A DNA stretch of 64,000 bases from Elgaria multicarinata webbii (lineage: Eukaryota; Chordata; Lepidosauria; Squamata; Anguidae). The stretch is from positions 34,825,501 to 34,889,500 of the forward strand of contig NC_086183.1 of the NCBI RefSeq assembly GCF_023053635.1, read 5' to 3'. Shown here piece by piece: positions 27,286 to 48,080 of this stretch. Each line of letters begins with the position of its first letter. The first letter of the stretch is position 1. The notes beneath the pieces were generated by a model. That model saw only the letters and a program-made list of their open reading frames with translations. It ran no database searches and was not told where the DNA came from. The translations under genes and the position numbers were made by a program.

Positions 27286-27324
<39 letters not shown>

Positions 27325-27780
27325 TTACATTTTTATACCTCCCAATAGCCGAAACTCTCTGGGCAGTTCACAAAAATTAAAACCACAAAAAAATCCAACA
27401 GGTTAAAAACACAATTACGAAATACAGTATAAAAAGCGCAACCAGGATAAAACCACACAGCAAAATTGATATAAGATTAAAATACGGAGTTAAAACAGTA
27501 AAATTTAAATTTAAGTTAAAATTAAGTGTTAAAATACTGAGTGAATAAAAAGGTCTTCAGCTGGCGATGAAAGCAGTACAGTGTAGGCACCAGGCAGACC
27601 TCTCTGGGGAGCTCTTTCCACAGCCGGGGTGCCACAGCGGAGAAAGCCCTCCTCCTAGTAGCCACCTGCCTCACTTCCTTTGGCAGGGGCTCACAGAGAA
27701 GGGCCCCTGTAGATGATCTTAAGGTCCGGGTAGGTACATATGGGAGGAGGTGTTCCTTCAGATACGTTCCTTCCAGCCGC
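27281..27780 (-). mobile_element. L2-like LINE 3' fragment with end of the RT frame
   Basis: (ATTT)n tail, the ATTTTTATACCTCCCAATAG tip, 3' UTR, then antisense coding for the L2 C-terminus: TRTLRSSTGALL, RRRAFSAVAPRLWKELPREV and YCFHRQLKTFLFTQYF. It is cut by a (CA)n tract at 27782-27840, which replaces the upstream sequence. Confidence 0.85.
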
Positions 27781-27781
27781 A

Positions 27782-27807
27782 CGCACACACACACACACAC
27801 ACACACA

Positions 27808-27840
<33 letters not shown>
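27782..27840. repeat. (CA)n microsatellite
   Basis: 59 bases of CA with one GA interruption, at the 5' truncation point of the L2 fragment. Confidence 0.95.
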
Positions 27841-27841
<1 letters not shown>

Positions 27842-27869
27842 ATTCACCTGTCCACTGACAATTGTGAGC

Positions 27870-28460
27870 ATTGCATGAGTTGACAGCTGCCCAGCATGTA
27901 CCTGAAGGGCTCACAGCCAGAGGTGCTGAGCCATAGACAAGTCAAGCTTGCTTCTCTCCTTTGGAGACCAGATTTACTTAACATGTCTGATAACCTTTGG
28001 AAAGTTGGTTGGAACCGTTTGAGGCTGACTAATTATCTTCAAGTTTTTTACTTTCTCTGTTAACTCTTTAACAAAGAGATATTAATGAGCAACACATTTT
28101 TGGCTAGATTTTGCCAAGTCAGACGTATTTCAAAATACCTTTATGATTTGGAAGAGTTTTTGTGCCCGTGTAGGGGCCCTCGCAGTCTGATCCACCTTTT
28201 TTGGAGTAGGCCTGATGTGCTGTCAGTTTGTGGTTTTCAACTGAAATTTCAGCTTTCAGTCTGAAATTGAGTTCCAGACAGAATGCCTGAAAGGTCCTTA
28301 ATAGACGCAAATTTCCCCCCTTTGCAGATGTATCAGTTAAGGGTAAGATTTTTCTCTCCTGCATCTCCATCCACTGACAAGGAAATCTTGTGTTTTTTCA
28401 TATTCACATGGATCTGATATCTTTAATTTGCTCAGAATTCAAATCAGGTCTATGTACCCC
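27870..28460 (+). repeat. 3'-UTR-like block, copy 2
   Basis: Collinear with 23963-24515 at roughly 75-80% identity by eye. It has an extra segment near 28165-28215 and lacks the AATAAA end, being followed by a hAT MITE. No P450 exon remnant is visible just upstream. It may be the trace of a tandem duplication or a second copy of an unrecognised repeat. Confidence 0.6.
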
Positions 28461-28496
28461 ATACGGCTTTTTTCAAATGGAACAAGTGCATGTAAC

Positions 28497-28759
28497 CAGG
28501 GCCGGTGCCAGACTATTTTGCACCCAAGGCAAGGCAAGCTACTTGCACCTCCCACCCCAAAAATTGCCTACTTCGATTTTTAAGAATAGATGTTTGTAGA
28601 AAAAATAAAAAGCACAAAACTTGAACTTATTATGTTGTTTCTTAAAACAGCTAATTTGTATAAAACTGTGACCCTTAAAGTGCAGCACTGCCCCCCTCTG
28701 AGGTCTAGGCAGCCGCCCTAGGCGGCTGCCTAGTTGGCCTAATGATAGTGCCGGCCCTG
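28497..28759. mobile_element. hAT-type MITE, 263 bp
   Basis: Starts CAGGGCCGGTGCCAG and ends GTGCCGGCCCTG. The flanking 8-mers CATGTAAC and TGTGTAAC match at six of eight positions, a decayed hAT target duplication. The inner GCAGCCGCCCTAGGCGGCTGC is a strong palindrome. No coding capacity. Confidence 0.75.
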
Positions 28760-28769
28760 TGTGTAACAC

Positions 28770-29831
28770 ATCCAAAACAACAGAGTCCTGTGGCAGAAAC
28801 CTGCCTCTTTGGAATGTTTACTACAGTGGGGTTTGTGACAGTAGAACCAGGAACCAGGTACAGAAGGGACGAATTGCATGGTGGTCGTGGTGGGGAAATT
28901 GCCAGCAAATGGATTGGGTCCCTCTAAGTGCTCTGCAGATTACTGGAGTTTGGCTCCGATTCTAAGGGATGTAAAGAGTGTGTGAAATCCATTTTGTCTG
29001 CATTTCACAGATTCTCGGGTGTCTTTCGTCCTGTCATCCACTCATTGATGGAACTGGGAGGGAGCTTATAGGGCAGATTTGCAAAAAAAAATTCACCTGC
29101 GCAACTTCAAATCCTCCCCAATAAAATGCAAAATCCCCCGATATGTACATTTTCACTTTGCCCCTTTGGGAAATGCACATTTTGGCTGTGGATTCTCCCC
29201 ACCCCCATATTTTTCTATTACTAAATACATATAAAATTCAGAAATGTTAGAAAAATGGTCCATGTGTCCGCAGAATCTTTAGGGTGGATTCTTGCACTGA
29301 GCAGGGGGTTATTCTATAATTCTGTGATCTGCCCGACTGGGGAAAAGTTGGTCCACTTTGCAATTCATGGGTCACATTCATAAAAATCCAAACTCATTTG
29401 ATTCTGTTGGAGATTTCTATGGCATCCCTGCCTGACAGTGCAACTATTTTTACTACAAGTAATTTTCTGTGGAGAAAAACAAGAAGCAATTGAAAAAAGG
29501 ATAAGGCCTCTTTGAACAATCTCCTCTGAAAGATGCAAAAATGATTACCACTCTCTTCATGGAGGTGGGGGACACTCCTATTTTATCTTAAGGAGCCTCT
29601 TCAATCTGTTCTCTGTTGCTCCTGACAGTATTTGCGATAGGCTAGGATGAACGAATGGCCTTTCTGGGCTCATAAAACAAACCCTGTTGTTTGAGTTTAC
29701 CCAAAATGTGTCCTATAGCTGAGAATCCCTCCGGGCAAAGAAACGGGTCAAAAGGACAGAAACTTGTTGGACTAGGAAGGAACACCTAAAGGAAGGAGTT
29801 GCTCAAAAGCAATGGTGGAAATTGCCATAAG

Positions 29832-29833
<2 letters not shown>
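28770..29833. other. intergenic region upstream of the CYP2F-like gene
   Basis: AT-rich DNA with a short CR1 3' scrap near 29280-29325 (TAGGGTGGATTCTTGCACTG). No exon, RNA gene or conserved-looking block is evident. It should hold the distal promoter of the next gene. Confidence 0.5.

Positions 29834-29878
<45 letters not shown>
29834..29878. repeat. (AC)22 microsatellite abutting a TATA box
   Basis: 45 bases of pure AC repeat ending four bases before the TATAAG of the CYP2F-like gene. Confidence 0.95.
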
Positions 29879-29879
<1 letters not shown>

Positions 29880-29881
29880 TT

Positions 29882-29887
29882 TATAAG
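29882..29887 (+). promoter_or_regulatory. TATA box of the CYP2F-like gene
   Basis: TTTTATAAGG, about 90 bases before the start codon at 29975, close to the spacing of the CYP2A-like promoter. No ATG occurs between the predicted start site (about 29912) and the coding ATG. Confidence 0.65.
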
Positions 29888-29974
29888 GCCCGTTGCACCC
29901 TTGAACCCCTCCCAGTAGCTAAGGGGGATCTCCAGGAGTGGAAGCAGTTGAGGAGGACTCGTGACCCCCCCCCC

Positions 29975-39592
<9,618 letters not shown>

Positions 39593-40071
39593 TCTCTCTG
39601 TTCCTGCACTTGGCCAACAGACAAATGTGGAATGATCCCAGTTCAGGACTCCTAACAGCCAGCTGTGCCCTATTCCAGGATATGCCATTGGGTTTCCCCT
39701 TTCTGCCACCTCCAGTTTTCTAGGTCCTCTGGCCCCCAACCCCAGACTGTCAGTCATGAGCATGCTCAGTCCTCATTGGGCGGTTTTGAGTGTCCGTCCC
39801 CACAGAAGTTAGCTTTTTTTTTTCCTTCTGCAAACCTTGGAGTTACCCTGAATCTTCTTCTGCCTGGGTGGTGCCATTTTGTCCAGAAAAGGGCCGGTAT
39901 CTGGAGAAATGAGGTCTCTATTAGTATACATGATCTATTTTGAACATCTGAAACCATCCATACTAACATAGAGAAATAATGGCTATTACTAGAGGAAGGA
40001 TTGTATATATGATCCAGAGTTATTCTTATTATCAATATACAAAGGATCTAATGTAAGTTTGAAATATAAAG

Positions 40072-40120
<49 letters not shown>

Positions 40121-40540
40121 TTACTAACTGCCGCTCACCAGACAATTACACAGCACTGGGAAAAATTGGACAATTTGAACTTATTGGCATGGTACCGAAA
40201 TATATGGTCAGTGGCAATATCAGAAAAAACAGCTCACAATTTGCTTCTGATCCAGGGAAAAACAGAATCGCTGTCCTTTTATGCTATATGGTGGAGATTT
40301 ATTCAACACACGTCACAACTAGACTTACAACAATATCTGCCCGCTTCAGCTTTGAACTTTTGGACATTATAACAACAAAAGAAGATCATACAGCATAGTT
40401 AGTAATTAGTATATTTGTTTATTTAGTTATTTTTATATTATTATCTTTTCTTTTCTCTCCTTTTTCTTTCTTTCCTTTTATTTTTTTCTCCTTCTTGTAT
40501 TGGTTTCCCCCCTAAAATTGTATTTTTTTTTATTTTATTC
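39593..40540. other. 3' flank of the CYP2F-like gene
   Basis: No canonical AATAAA close to the stop codon was found on the plus strand. Contains an (ATT)n tract at 40073-40118 and AT-rich sequence. A short frame near 40166-40400 shows no known domain. Confidence 0.45.
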
Positions 40541-40549
40541 TTATATAAC

Positions 40550-41091
40550 TGTCATGTGGTGTAGCTGCTCAAGCGTCTTCAAGGAGTCAAAACTAAGGAA
40601 AGCTCCTAGGTTATTCTACAAAGCTTTATTGCAAACAATTAACACTTCTATAATACAAACTAGGCACTTTTATGGGTAAAACACCCCCTAGGCAACGCTA
40701 TGCAAACTAAGCAAAACAACTGACCTTTCAAAGGAAAGTCTTTTCAAATGTCCCCAGCTTCAAGGTGGAGGAGGATGTGTAGATGACTTCTTACGCAATC
40801 GCTCTGGCTGTCTCTTTGCTGCTAATCTCGCTGAACATTTTAACTTCTGGTGATTCCTAGCATCAAGTAATGTTTTGGAATGTTCACCCCTGGAAGTTGA
40901 CTCCATCTCCTGAGAGCATAGGCTCTGACCTTGAGGAGATAGACGCTGGAGGGGGCGCATTTGCAGCTGAAGGCTCTCCCTTGTGAACTTCCACCCCCAC
41001 TGGCTCAGCATCTGCTGAATCAGAATCTGTTTCTGATTGATTACCTGCATCACCTCCTCCCAACACAGGAGCAGTAGGGGCATACATGACA
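40550..41091 (-). mobile_element. solo LTR of an LTR retroelement (fossil)
   Basis: 542 bp bounded by TG and CA (TGTCATGT ... ACATGACA), flanked on both sides by ATAAC (40545-40549 and 41092-41096), a 5-bp target duplication. Read on the minus strand it has a GCAATAAAGCTTT polyadenylation motif near its right end, the layout of an R-U5 boundary. No internal region remains, so this is the product of recombination between two LTRs. Family (endogenous retrovirus or Gypsy-like) not resolved. Confidence 0.8.
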
Positions 41092-41449
41092 ATAACAACT
41101 GTTTAGATATCAATTGTTAGGGGACTGATCACTTTTTGGTTACAATAAAATTATTTTTAAAAAAAGATTTTAAAAAATCTGCATTACAATTGATTCTAGC
41201 ATATTTTTCAAAATTCAACAAATAACATAAGTGCATAAAGCCACAGTAGAATCAACTAACAGAGAACGAAAGTTGGGGGGAAAAACAACCATGAAACATT
41301 TTGCCCTTTGTTCTGTGAGATGTCTGTGCAAATGTTTAACATACTGCTGGGTGATCAGGAAGGAAAGGAAAGTGATAGACCTGGTTCTCAGGACATGACA
41401 ACAGTAGGTAGTGGGTTGTCAGCCTTGTTGGTTTCAAGGTGGCTTGTTG

Positions 41450-41745
41450 TGATCCTCCCAGAGTGCAGGACACGGAATAACGGGTTCAAGTTAAAGGAAG
41501 CCAGATTCCAGCTGGACATCAGGAAAAACTTTCTGTTAGAGCAGTACGACAATGGAATCAGTTACCTAGGGAGGTTGTGGGCTCTCCCACCCTAGAGGCC
41601 TTCAAGAGGCAGCTGGACAACCATCTGTCAGGGATGCTTTAGGGTGGATTCCTGCACTGAGCAGGGGGTTGGACTCAATGGCCTTGTAGGCCCCTTCCAA
41701 CTCTGCTATTCTATGATTCTTTGATTCTATGATTCTATGTCTGAC
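41450..41745 (+). mobile_element. CR1 LINE 3' end
   Basis: GATCCTCCCAGAGTGCAGGA through CAGCTGGACATCAGGAAAAA to GATTCTATGATTCTATG. 5'-truncated, sense relative to the window. Confidence 0.88.
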
Positions 41746-42820
41746 CCAAGTACAGTTTCCTCAGTGTGGTTCATTAACCACACCCAAGCCACCCTGAGAA
41801 CCCATGGCTTGTTGTTGTGTTAAGAACGTAAGAACAAGGTAGCTTGTTTTTAGGCTGGCTTGTTTTTAGGCTGCAAATTTGATTTGCAAATCAAATTTGA
41901 TTTGATTTGATTTATTACATTTATATACCGCCCCATAGCCGAAGCTCTCTGGACGGTTTACAAAAGTTAAAAACAGTGAACATTAAAAAGTATACAAAAT
42001 TTAAAACCATCAAAAACACAAACAATATAAAAACATGTTTTATATTGTTTTTTATATTGTCCATTTAAAAAACAACAGTTCTGGGGTCCATTAAAAAACA
42101 AACAAACTTAGTGTTGTTAAGTGCTGTTAAATGCCTGGGAAAAGAGAAAAGTCTTGACCTGGCACCGAAAAGATAACAATGTTGACGCCAGGCAAGCGTC
42201 ATTGGGGAAATCATTCCATAATTGGGGGGCCATCACCGAAAAGGCCCTCTCCCTTGTTGACATCCCCTGAGCTTCCCTCGGAGTAGGCACTCGGAGGAGG
42301 ACCTTAGATATTGAGCGCAGTGTACAGGTAGGTTCATGTTGGGAGAGGCGTTCCATCAGGTATTGTGGTCCCAAGCTGTGTAGGGCTTTATAGGTTAAAA
42401 CCAGCACCTTGAATTGGGCTTGGAAATGTATAGGCAGCCAATGCAAGTGGGCCAGAATCGGTGTTATATGTTCAAACTAGGGGTGTGCACGGACCCCCCG
42501 CTCCGCTTCACTTGCAGATCCGCCATTTTTTGGAGCGGGTCGCTCCGCCCCGCCCCCGCTCCGCCCACTTCCGCTCCGCTCCGCCCGGAGCTCCGGATCG
42601 GATCCGGAGCTCCGTTTTTGCCCCCCCATAGGCTTGCATTGAAAGCTAAAAAAGTAAACAACTTTTTTTCCGTTGAAGTTAGAAACCTCACGTTTGGCAC
42701 CATGACACCTCATGGGCGTATACACACACACGCCAAGTTTCAAGGCAATCCCATCATCCCCTGATTTTTGGCGAATTTTTGAAAATCGGGCACCCCATTC
42801 ACACCCCTTGGGATAGCTCC

Positions 42821-43740
42821 GTCAATTTGCATGTTACAAACCTCAAACTCGGCACCAGGGCAGCTTATCCATGTGTCCACATGCACGCCAAGTTGCAAGC
42901 AAATCCCATCATCCCCTGATTTTTGGCGCGGCTCTACCCTCTAACGCACCTCCCATAACCCTAATTCACACCCCTTTAGATAGCTCCGTCAATTTGCACG
43001 TTAGAAACCTCAAACTCAGCACCATGATAGCTTATCCACGTGTCCACATGCACGCCAAGTTTCAAGGCAATCCCATCATCCCCTGATTTTTGGGGAATTT
43101 ATGAAAATCGGGCACCCCATTCACACCCCTTGGGATAGCTCCGTCAATTTGCATGTTAGAAACCTCAAACTCGGCACCAGGAGAGCTTATCCATGTGTCC
43201 ACATGCACGCCAAGTTGCAAGCAAATCCCATCATCCCCTGATTTTTGGCATGGCTTAACTCACCCCAAATTGTCCCATTCTACAACTACGTCAATTTGCA
43301 CGTTAGAAACCTCAAACTCAGCACCATGATAGCTTATCCACGTGTCCACATGCACGCCAAGTTTCAAGGCAATCCCATCATCCCCTGATTTTTGGGGAAT
43401 TTATGAAAATCGGGCACCCCATTCACACCCCTTGGGATAGCTCCGTCAATTTGCATGTTAGAAACCTCAAACTCGGCACCAGGAGAGCTTATCCATGTGT
43501 CCACATGCACGCCAAGTTGCAAGCAAATCCCATCATCCCCTGATTTTTGGCGCGGCTTAAACTTTTTAACTCACCCCAAATCAAGTCCCATTCTACAACT
43601 ACGTCAATTTGCACGTTAGAAACCTATCCTTTGGTCCCATGACAGCTTACCCATGTGTCCCCATGGACACCAAGTTTCAAGGCAATCCCATCATCCCCTG
43701 ATGTTAGGGGAACTTTTGAAATTTGAACACTCCAGTATGT
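42821..43740. repeat. left subterminal tandem array, about 302-bp two-part period
   Basis: GTCAATTTGCA starts at 42821, 42988, 43143, 43290, 43445 and 43603. Spacing alternates around 147-167, and alternate units match best (42988 with 43290, 43143 with 43445: 302 bp each), so this is a dimeric higher-order repeat. Units share GCCAAGTTTCAAGGCAATCC and CATCATCCCCTGATTTTTGG. Confidence 0.88.
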
Positions 43741-44502
43741 CAGGGATTTAAAGTTGCAATTGCAGACAGCTCAATGGGGCCAGTTCCAAGGCAATCCCAA
43801 CATGCCACGAGATAACCCTAAATCTTCTGGCACATTTGAAAAAGGGATTATTGAATTTGATAAAGTCTAAGTGAGCGCAGGAAGGACTTCTCCCCTTAGT
43901 CAAAGCAAGACACATACACCATCGCTGCAAGGCGGGAAGGGGAGAATTATTATTATTATTATTATTTATTTATATAGCACCATCAATGGAAAGCAGGCAG
44001 GCAGCATGCATTGTAGTGCCGCAAGGATGGCTTGAGCACTAACGCATAGCAAACCAACCCATAAGTGGGCGCAAAGTGAGGCAAAGATGGCTGGTTGTTT
44101 CTTTCTAAGCCAGCAGTTACGCCTTGAGGGGCACAGAGGAGGACGATTGGGAGCAAACCAGGCACCAGGCGGGCAGAGAGGCAGGCAGAGTAGGCGAGGA
44201 GTCAGTCCTGGCAGATGCCCCACCACAGCAGCACCCCGGGGGAGGCGGGCAGGCAGGCAGGCAGGCTGCGGGCATTTCTGGGGGCACAAGGAAGTGATGG
44301 CTGGTTTCTAAGCCAGCATTGCAGTTAGTCACGCATTGCAAACGCAAACCATCCCAGCGAGTCGGTCACCGAGGAGGACAGGCTAGCAGAGGGGCAGGCA
44401 GAGTGACATGTCATAGATCTAGTATTGGGGAGGAGTCAGTCCCGGCAGATGCCCCAACACAGTAGCACCCTGGGTGGGCATTGGAAAACGCCATCTTGTG
44501 GG

Positions 44503-45288
44503 TCAATACTTCCCCCACCCCATGTCCTGCAGGGTTGCCTGCCTAACCCTTGTGGGGATGGGAGATGGAGAGCTTAGAGTGGCAGTGCCAGCAGCAGCCT
44601 TCGGCTTTCCCCTGGAACCAGTCGCCTTGCCCGCCTCTTTCCCCAGCAAGATCGCCTGGTGCTGCCTATGAAGATGCATCTTCATGCTGCTGGTTCCATA
44701 ATGCCCTGTCGATGAACCCCTGCTTAGGCTGAGTTTGCAGTGGCGACAGACAGCAAAGCGGGGATCCGCTCCCAACTCAAAGTGGTCCCACACGATGCTT
44801 GTCTTTCGTTTCTGTGGTGACACCACCAATTGCCCGCCTGAGCTCTCTGGTGTTGCCACAGAAACAGGGGTGTGGGATGAGACTGGGGAGAGAGCCTCGG
44901 CCTGCTGCTGCTCCTCCTCAGCCCCCACATCCTGGAGGCCCACCGCCTCCTCCTCCTCCCCCCCCTCCACTGTGCTGAGGACCTCGTCTAGGTCCATCAG
45001 CGGGCTCGTGGGCTGAAAGGAGAATGAAGGAGTTGGGGATACTCCTCCTCCTCTAATGGCACTGCTGCCACGTGCCTCTTGCAAACGGGCACTTTTCCCA
45101 TTCCCACCCTCAAAAAGAGAACGCCGGGCACAAGTTGCAGAAGAGAGTGGCTCTGCCTGCTGCTTGTCCTGCTTCTGTTTTGGAGCAGTCAGCCAAGGAG
45201 TTGCCCGTTTGAGTTTCACAGGAGGAGAGGAAGCCCTGCTGGCAGACTGAGCCTTGCTGCTTTCAGCACGCCTGCTTTCTCTTTTCAT
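44503..45288 (-). CDS. BED zinc-finger protein of the hAT element, 261 aa
   Basis: The frame is open from ATG at 45286-45288 to the stop at 44503. The N-terminal 160 residues are low-complexity (Ser/Ala/Lys-rich, then an acidic Glu run near 110-130). A BED finger follows: RKTSIVWDHFELGADPRFAV with Trp167, then CRHC (Cys181, Cys184) and MHLHRQH (His205, His210). In hAT transposases this N-terminal finger binds the transposon ends. The tail has basic Lys/Arg/Gly residues and stops about 50 residues after the finger; the catalytic half of a transposase is absent. It could be a leftover first exon or a DNA-binding protein that competes with transposase. No evidence of expression. Confidence 0.7.
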   Translation of the reverse strand: MKRESRRAESSKAQSASRASSPPVKLKRATPWLTAPKQKQDKQQAEPLSSATCARRSLFEGGNGKSARLQEARGSSAIRGGGVSPTPSFSFQPTSPLMDLDEVLSTVEGGEEEEAVGLQDVGAEEEQQQAEALSPVSSHTPVSVATPESSGGQLVVSPQKRKTSIVWDHFELGADPRFAVCRHCKLSLSRGSSTGHYGTSSMKMHLHRQHQAILLGKEAGKATGSRGKPKAAAGTATLSSPSPIPTRVRQATLQDMGWGKY

Positions 45289-46439
45289 GATGACTAACAA
45301 AATATTAATACTACTAATACTATGTATAAGGTACTACTAAGAATATGTATAAGAAGAATATAATATGTTTAAATGTAGGGAAATGGGACAAGAACAATAA
45401 AATATACTACTACTAATATGTATGAGAATATACTACTAAGAATATCTACAAGAATATAATAATATGTTTTAGAATATTACTAATAAATGTAGGGAAATGG
45501 GACAAGAAATGGGACAACCACTACTATAAGAAGAACAAAATATGAATACTACTACTAATATGTATGAGAATGTATACTAATAGACTACTAAGACTATGTC
45601 AAAGAATATAATAATAATATGTTTAAGAATAGGGAAATGGTGTGCGTATGCTTTCCCCAAAATGCTCAATCTGTGGCTGCCTGTTGAACTTGACAAAAGC
45701 AGCCCACTCCGTCGAAGTTACACAGAGAAGAAAAAGAGAATCCAATTTTTTTGGTATATTTGGTATATAGAAGATAGAAGGAAACACAATCAGGATTTAA
45801 GAGAGGGGAGGGGGAAAAAGAACCAACCACTACTATAAGAAGAACAAAATATGAATACTAATATAATATGTATGAGAATATATACTAATGGACTATGTGA
45901 AAGAATATAATAAAATATGTTTAAGAATATAAATGTAGGGAAATGGGACAAAAAGTGTGTGTATGCTTTCAAAAGAAAGCTTTCACAAAAGCAGAACAGT
46001 CAGGCTTTAATACAGGGAAGGGGGGGGGCAACCAACCCAACCACACACTCCAAAATTCAAAAATAAAGTTTATATTAAATCAAAGTAAGGGGAAAACACA
46101 GGGCAAACTAAGCTACAAGTCAGAAAGAAGCAAACAAACACACACACGCGCCAAACTAAACCTATATTAAATTAATCTATCTCCAAAGCAGGAGCACTAG
46201 CTAAGTAAGTGTTCCCTCCACGAACGCCAACCCACAAAGAGACACAAAACAGAAAGTTCTCAGGGTGGGTCTGCCTTAGTCCCCCCTCCAACGCTGGGAT
46301 TGGAGGAGGATGCTTTCTGAGGAGATGAATTCTCATCAGGATTGGGAGTTGAATGTGCCTGTCATCGCTTCCAAAAAAATAATAATAATAAAAAAAAAAA
46401 ACCCAAACCCCGATTTTTAAAAAAATATTGCACGTGAAC

Positions 46440-47180
46440 CACAGCACGCAGAAAGTTGAGAGTGGTCTCAAAATGACCCCCATCCACGACTCTCTGTGCA
46501 CAAGAATTTTCAGAACGATAGCTTAAACCCCCCCCCAGTTATCCCCGATTCTTTCCCTCAATGCAATCCTATGGGCGAAAAGCCGAAACGGAGCCCCGCG
46601 GTTGACCCTATTTTTAAAAAACTTCTAGCCCGCGACCCGTACGATGCAGAAAGTTGAGAGTGGTCTCAAAATGACCCCCATCCACGACTCTCTGTGCACA
46701 AGAATTTTCAGAACGATAGCTTAAACCCCCCCCCAGTTATCCCCGATTCTTTCCCTCAATGCAATCCTATGGGCGAAAAGCCGAAACGGAGCCCCGCGGT
46801 TGACCCTATTTTTAAAAAACTTCTAGCCCGCGACCCGTACGATGCAGAAAGTTGAGAGTGGTCTCAAAATGACCCCCATCCACGACTCTCTGTGCACAAG
46901 AATTTTCAGAACGATAGCTTAAACCCCCCCCCAGTTATCCCCGATTCTTTCCCTCAATGCAATCCTATGGGCGAAAAGCCGAAACGCAGTTTGAGCCCCG
47001 CGGTTGACCCGATTTTTAAAAAAATATTGCACGTGAACCACAGCACGCAGAGAGGTGAGAGTGGTCTCAAAATGACCCCCATCCACGACTCTCTGTGCAC
47101 AAGAATTTCCAGAACGATAGCTTCAAAAACAACGTAGTTATGCGCGATTATTTGCCGCAATGCAATCCTATGGCGAAATG
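46440..47180. repeat. right subterminal tandem array, 198-bp period
   Basis: Four units starting near 46451, 46649, 46847 and 47050 (GAAAGTTGAGAGTGGTCTCA). The first two appear identical over the whole 198 bases; the fourth is diverged. They carry CCATCCACGACTCTCTGTGC, a C9 run and CAATGCAATCCTATGGGCG. Confidence 0.92.
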
Positions 47181-48080
47181 TTTTCAAGATGGCGACCGGA
47201 GCGCTCCGACTGAACTCGGAGCTCCGAAAAATGGTCGCTTCTCTTCGCCTTGCTTCTAGGGGGTCCGCGGTCCGCTCCTACTCCGCCTCTGGGTAAGGCG
47301 GAGCAGGCCAATCCGCTACTGCTTCTACGCTCCTAATCGGAGCGGAGCACATCCCTAGTTCAAACCTCCTTGTTCCAGTTATCAATCTGGCTGCTGCATT
47401 TTGCACAAGCTGCAGCTTCCAAACTGTCTTCAAAGGCTGCCCCACGGAGAGGGCATTGCAGTAATCTAATTTGGAGGTTACCAGAGTATGGACAACTGAA
47501 GCTGTCCAGATAAGGTCGTAGCTGGGCCACCAACCGGAGTTGGTAGAAAGCACTCCATGCCAGCAAGGCCACCTGAGCCTCAAGTGACAAAGATGGTTCT
47601 AGGAGGACCCACAAGCTATGAACTTGCTCCTTCAGGGGGAGTGCAACCACATCCAGAACTGGTTGAACACACACACCCCAATCCGGTCAGAAGAACCACC
47701 CACCAGCAGCATCTCAGTCTTGTCTGGATTGAGTTTCAGTTTATTAGCTCTCATCCAGTCCATTGTCTCAGCCACAGCCTCACCTGTTAAAGATGAAAAG
47801 GAGAAGTAGAGCTGCGTGTCATCAGCGTACTGATGACAACGCACTCCAAAACTCTGGATGACAGCACCCTACAGTTTCATGTACATGTTAAACAGCATGG
47901 GGGACAAGACCAACCCCTGCGGAACCCCATGCTGGAGAATCCACGGGGCCGAGCAATGTTCCCCAAGTACCACCTTCTGGAGCCTGCCTGCCAAGTAGGA
48001 GTGGAACCACTGCAACGCAGTGCCTCCCACTCCCAACTCAGCCAGATGTTCCAGAAGGATACCATGGTCGATGGTATCGA

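Larger units (their letters stand above)
42478..47357. mobile_element. hAT DNA transposon, 4.9 kb, non-autonomous
   Basis: Inverted ends TAGGGGTGTGC (left) and GCACATCCCTA (right); perfect 8-bp target duplication GTTCAAAC at 42470-42477 and 47358-47365. Ends are GC-rich with GGAGCTCCGGATC-type palindromes. Inside are subterminal tandem arrays on both sides (42821-43740 and 46440-47180), a BED-finger reading frame (44503-45288, minus) and an AT-rich core (45300-46180). I found no RNase-H-like catalytic domain or hATC dimerisation region, so it should need a transposase supplied elsewhere. The MITE at 23105-23708 is a short relative. Confidence 0.92.

Noticed and set aside
40760-41113. 117-codon minus frame
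   Set aside because: It lies within the solo LTR and shows no recognisable protein domain.
42414-43086. Frames repeating HAKFQGNPIIP
   Set aside because: They come from the tandem array of the hAT element, in more than one frame; a repeat artefact rather than a protein repeat.
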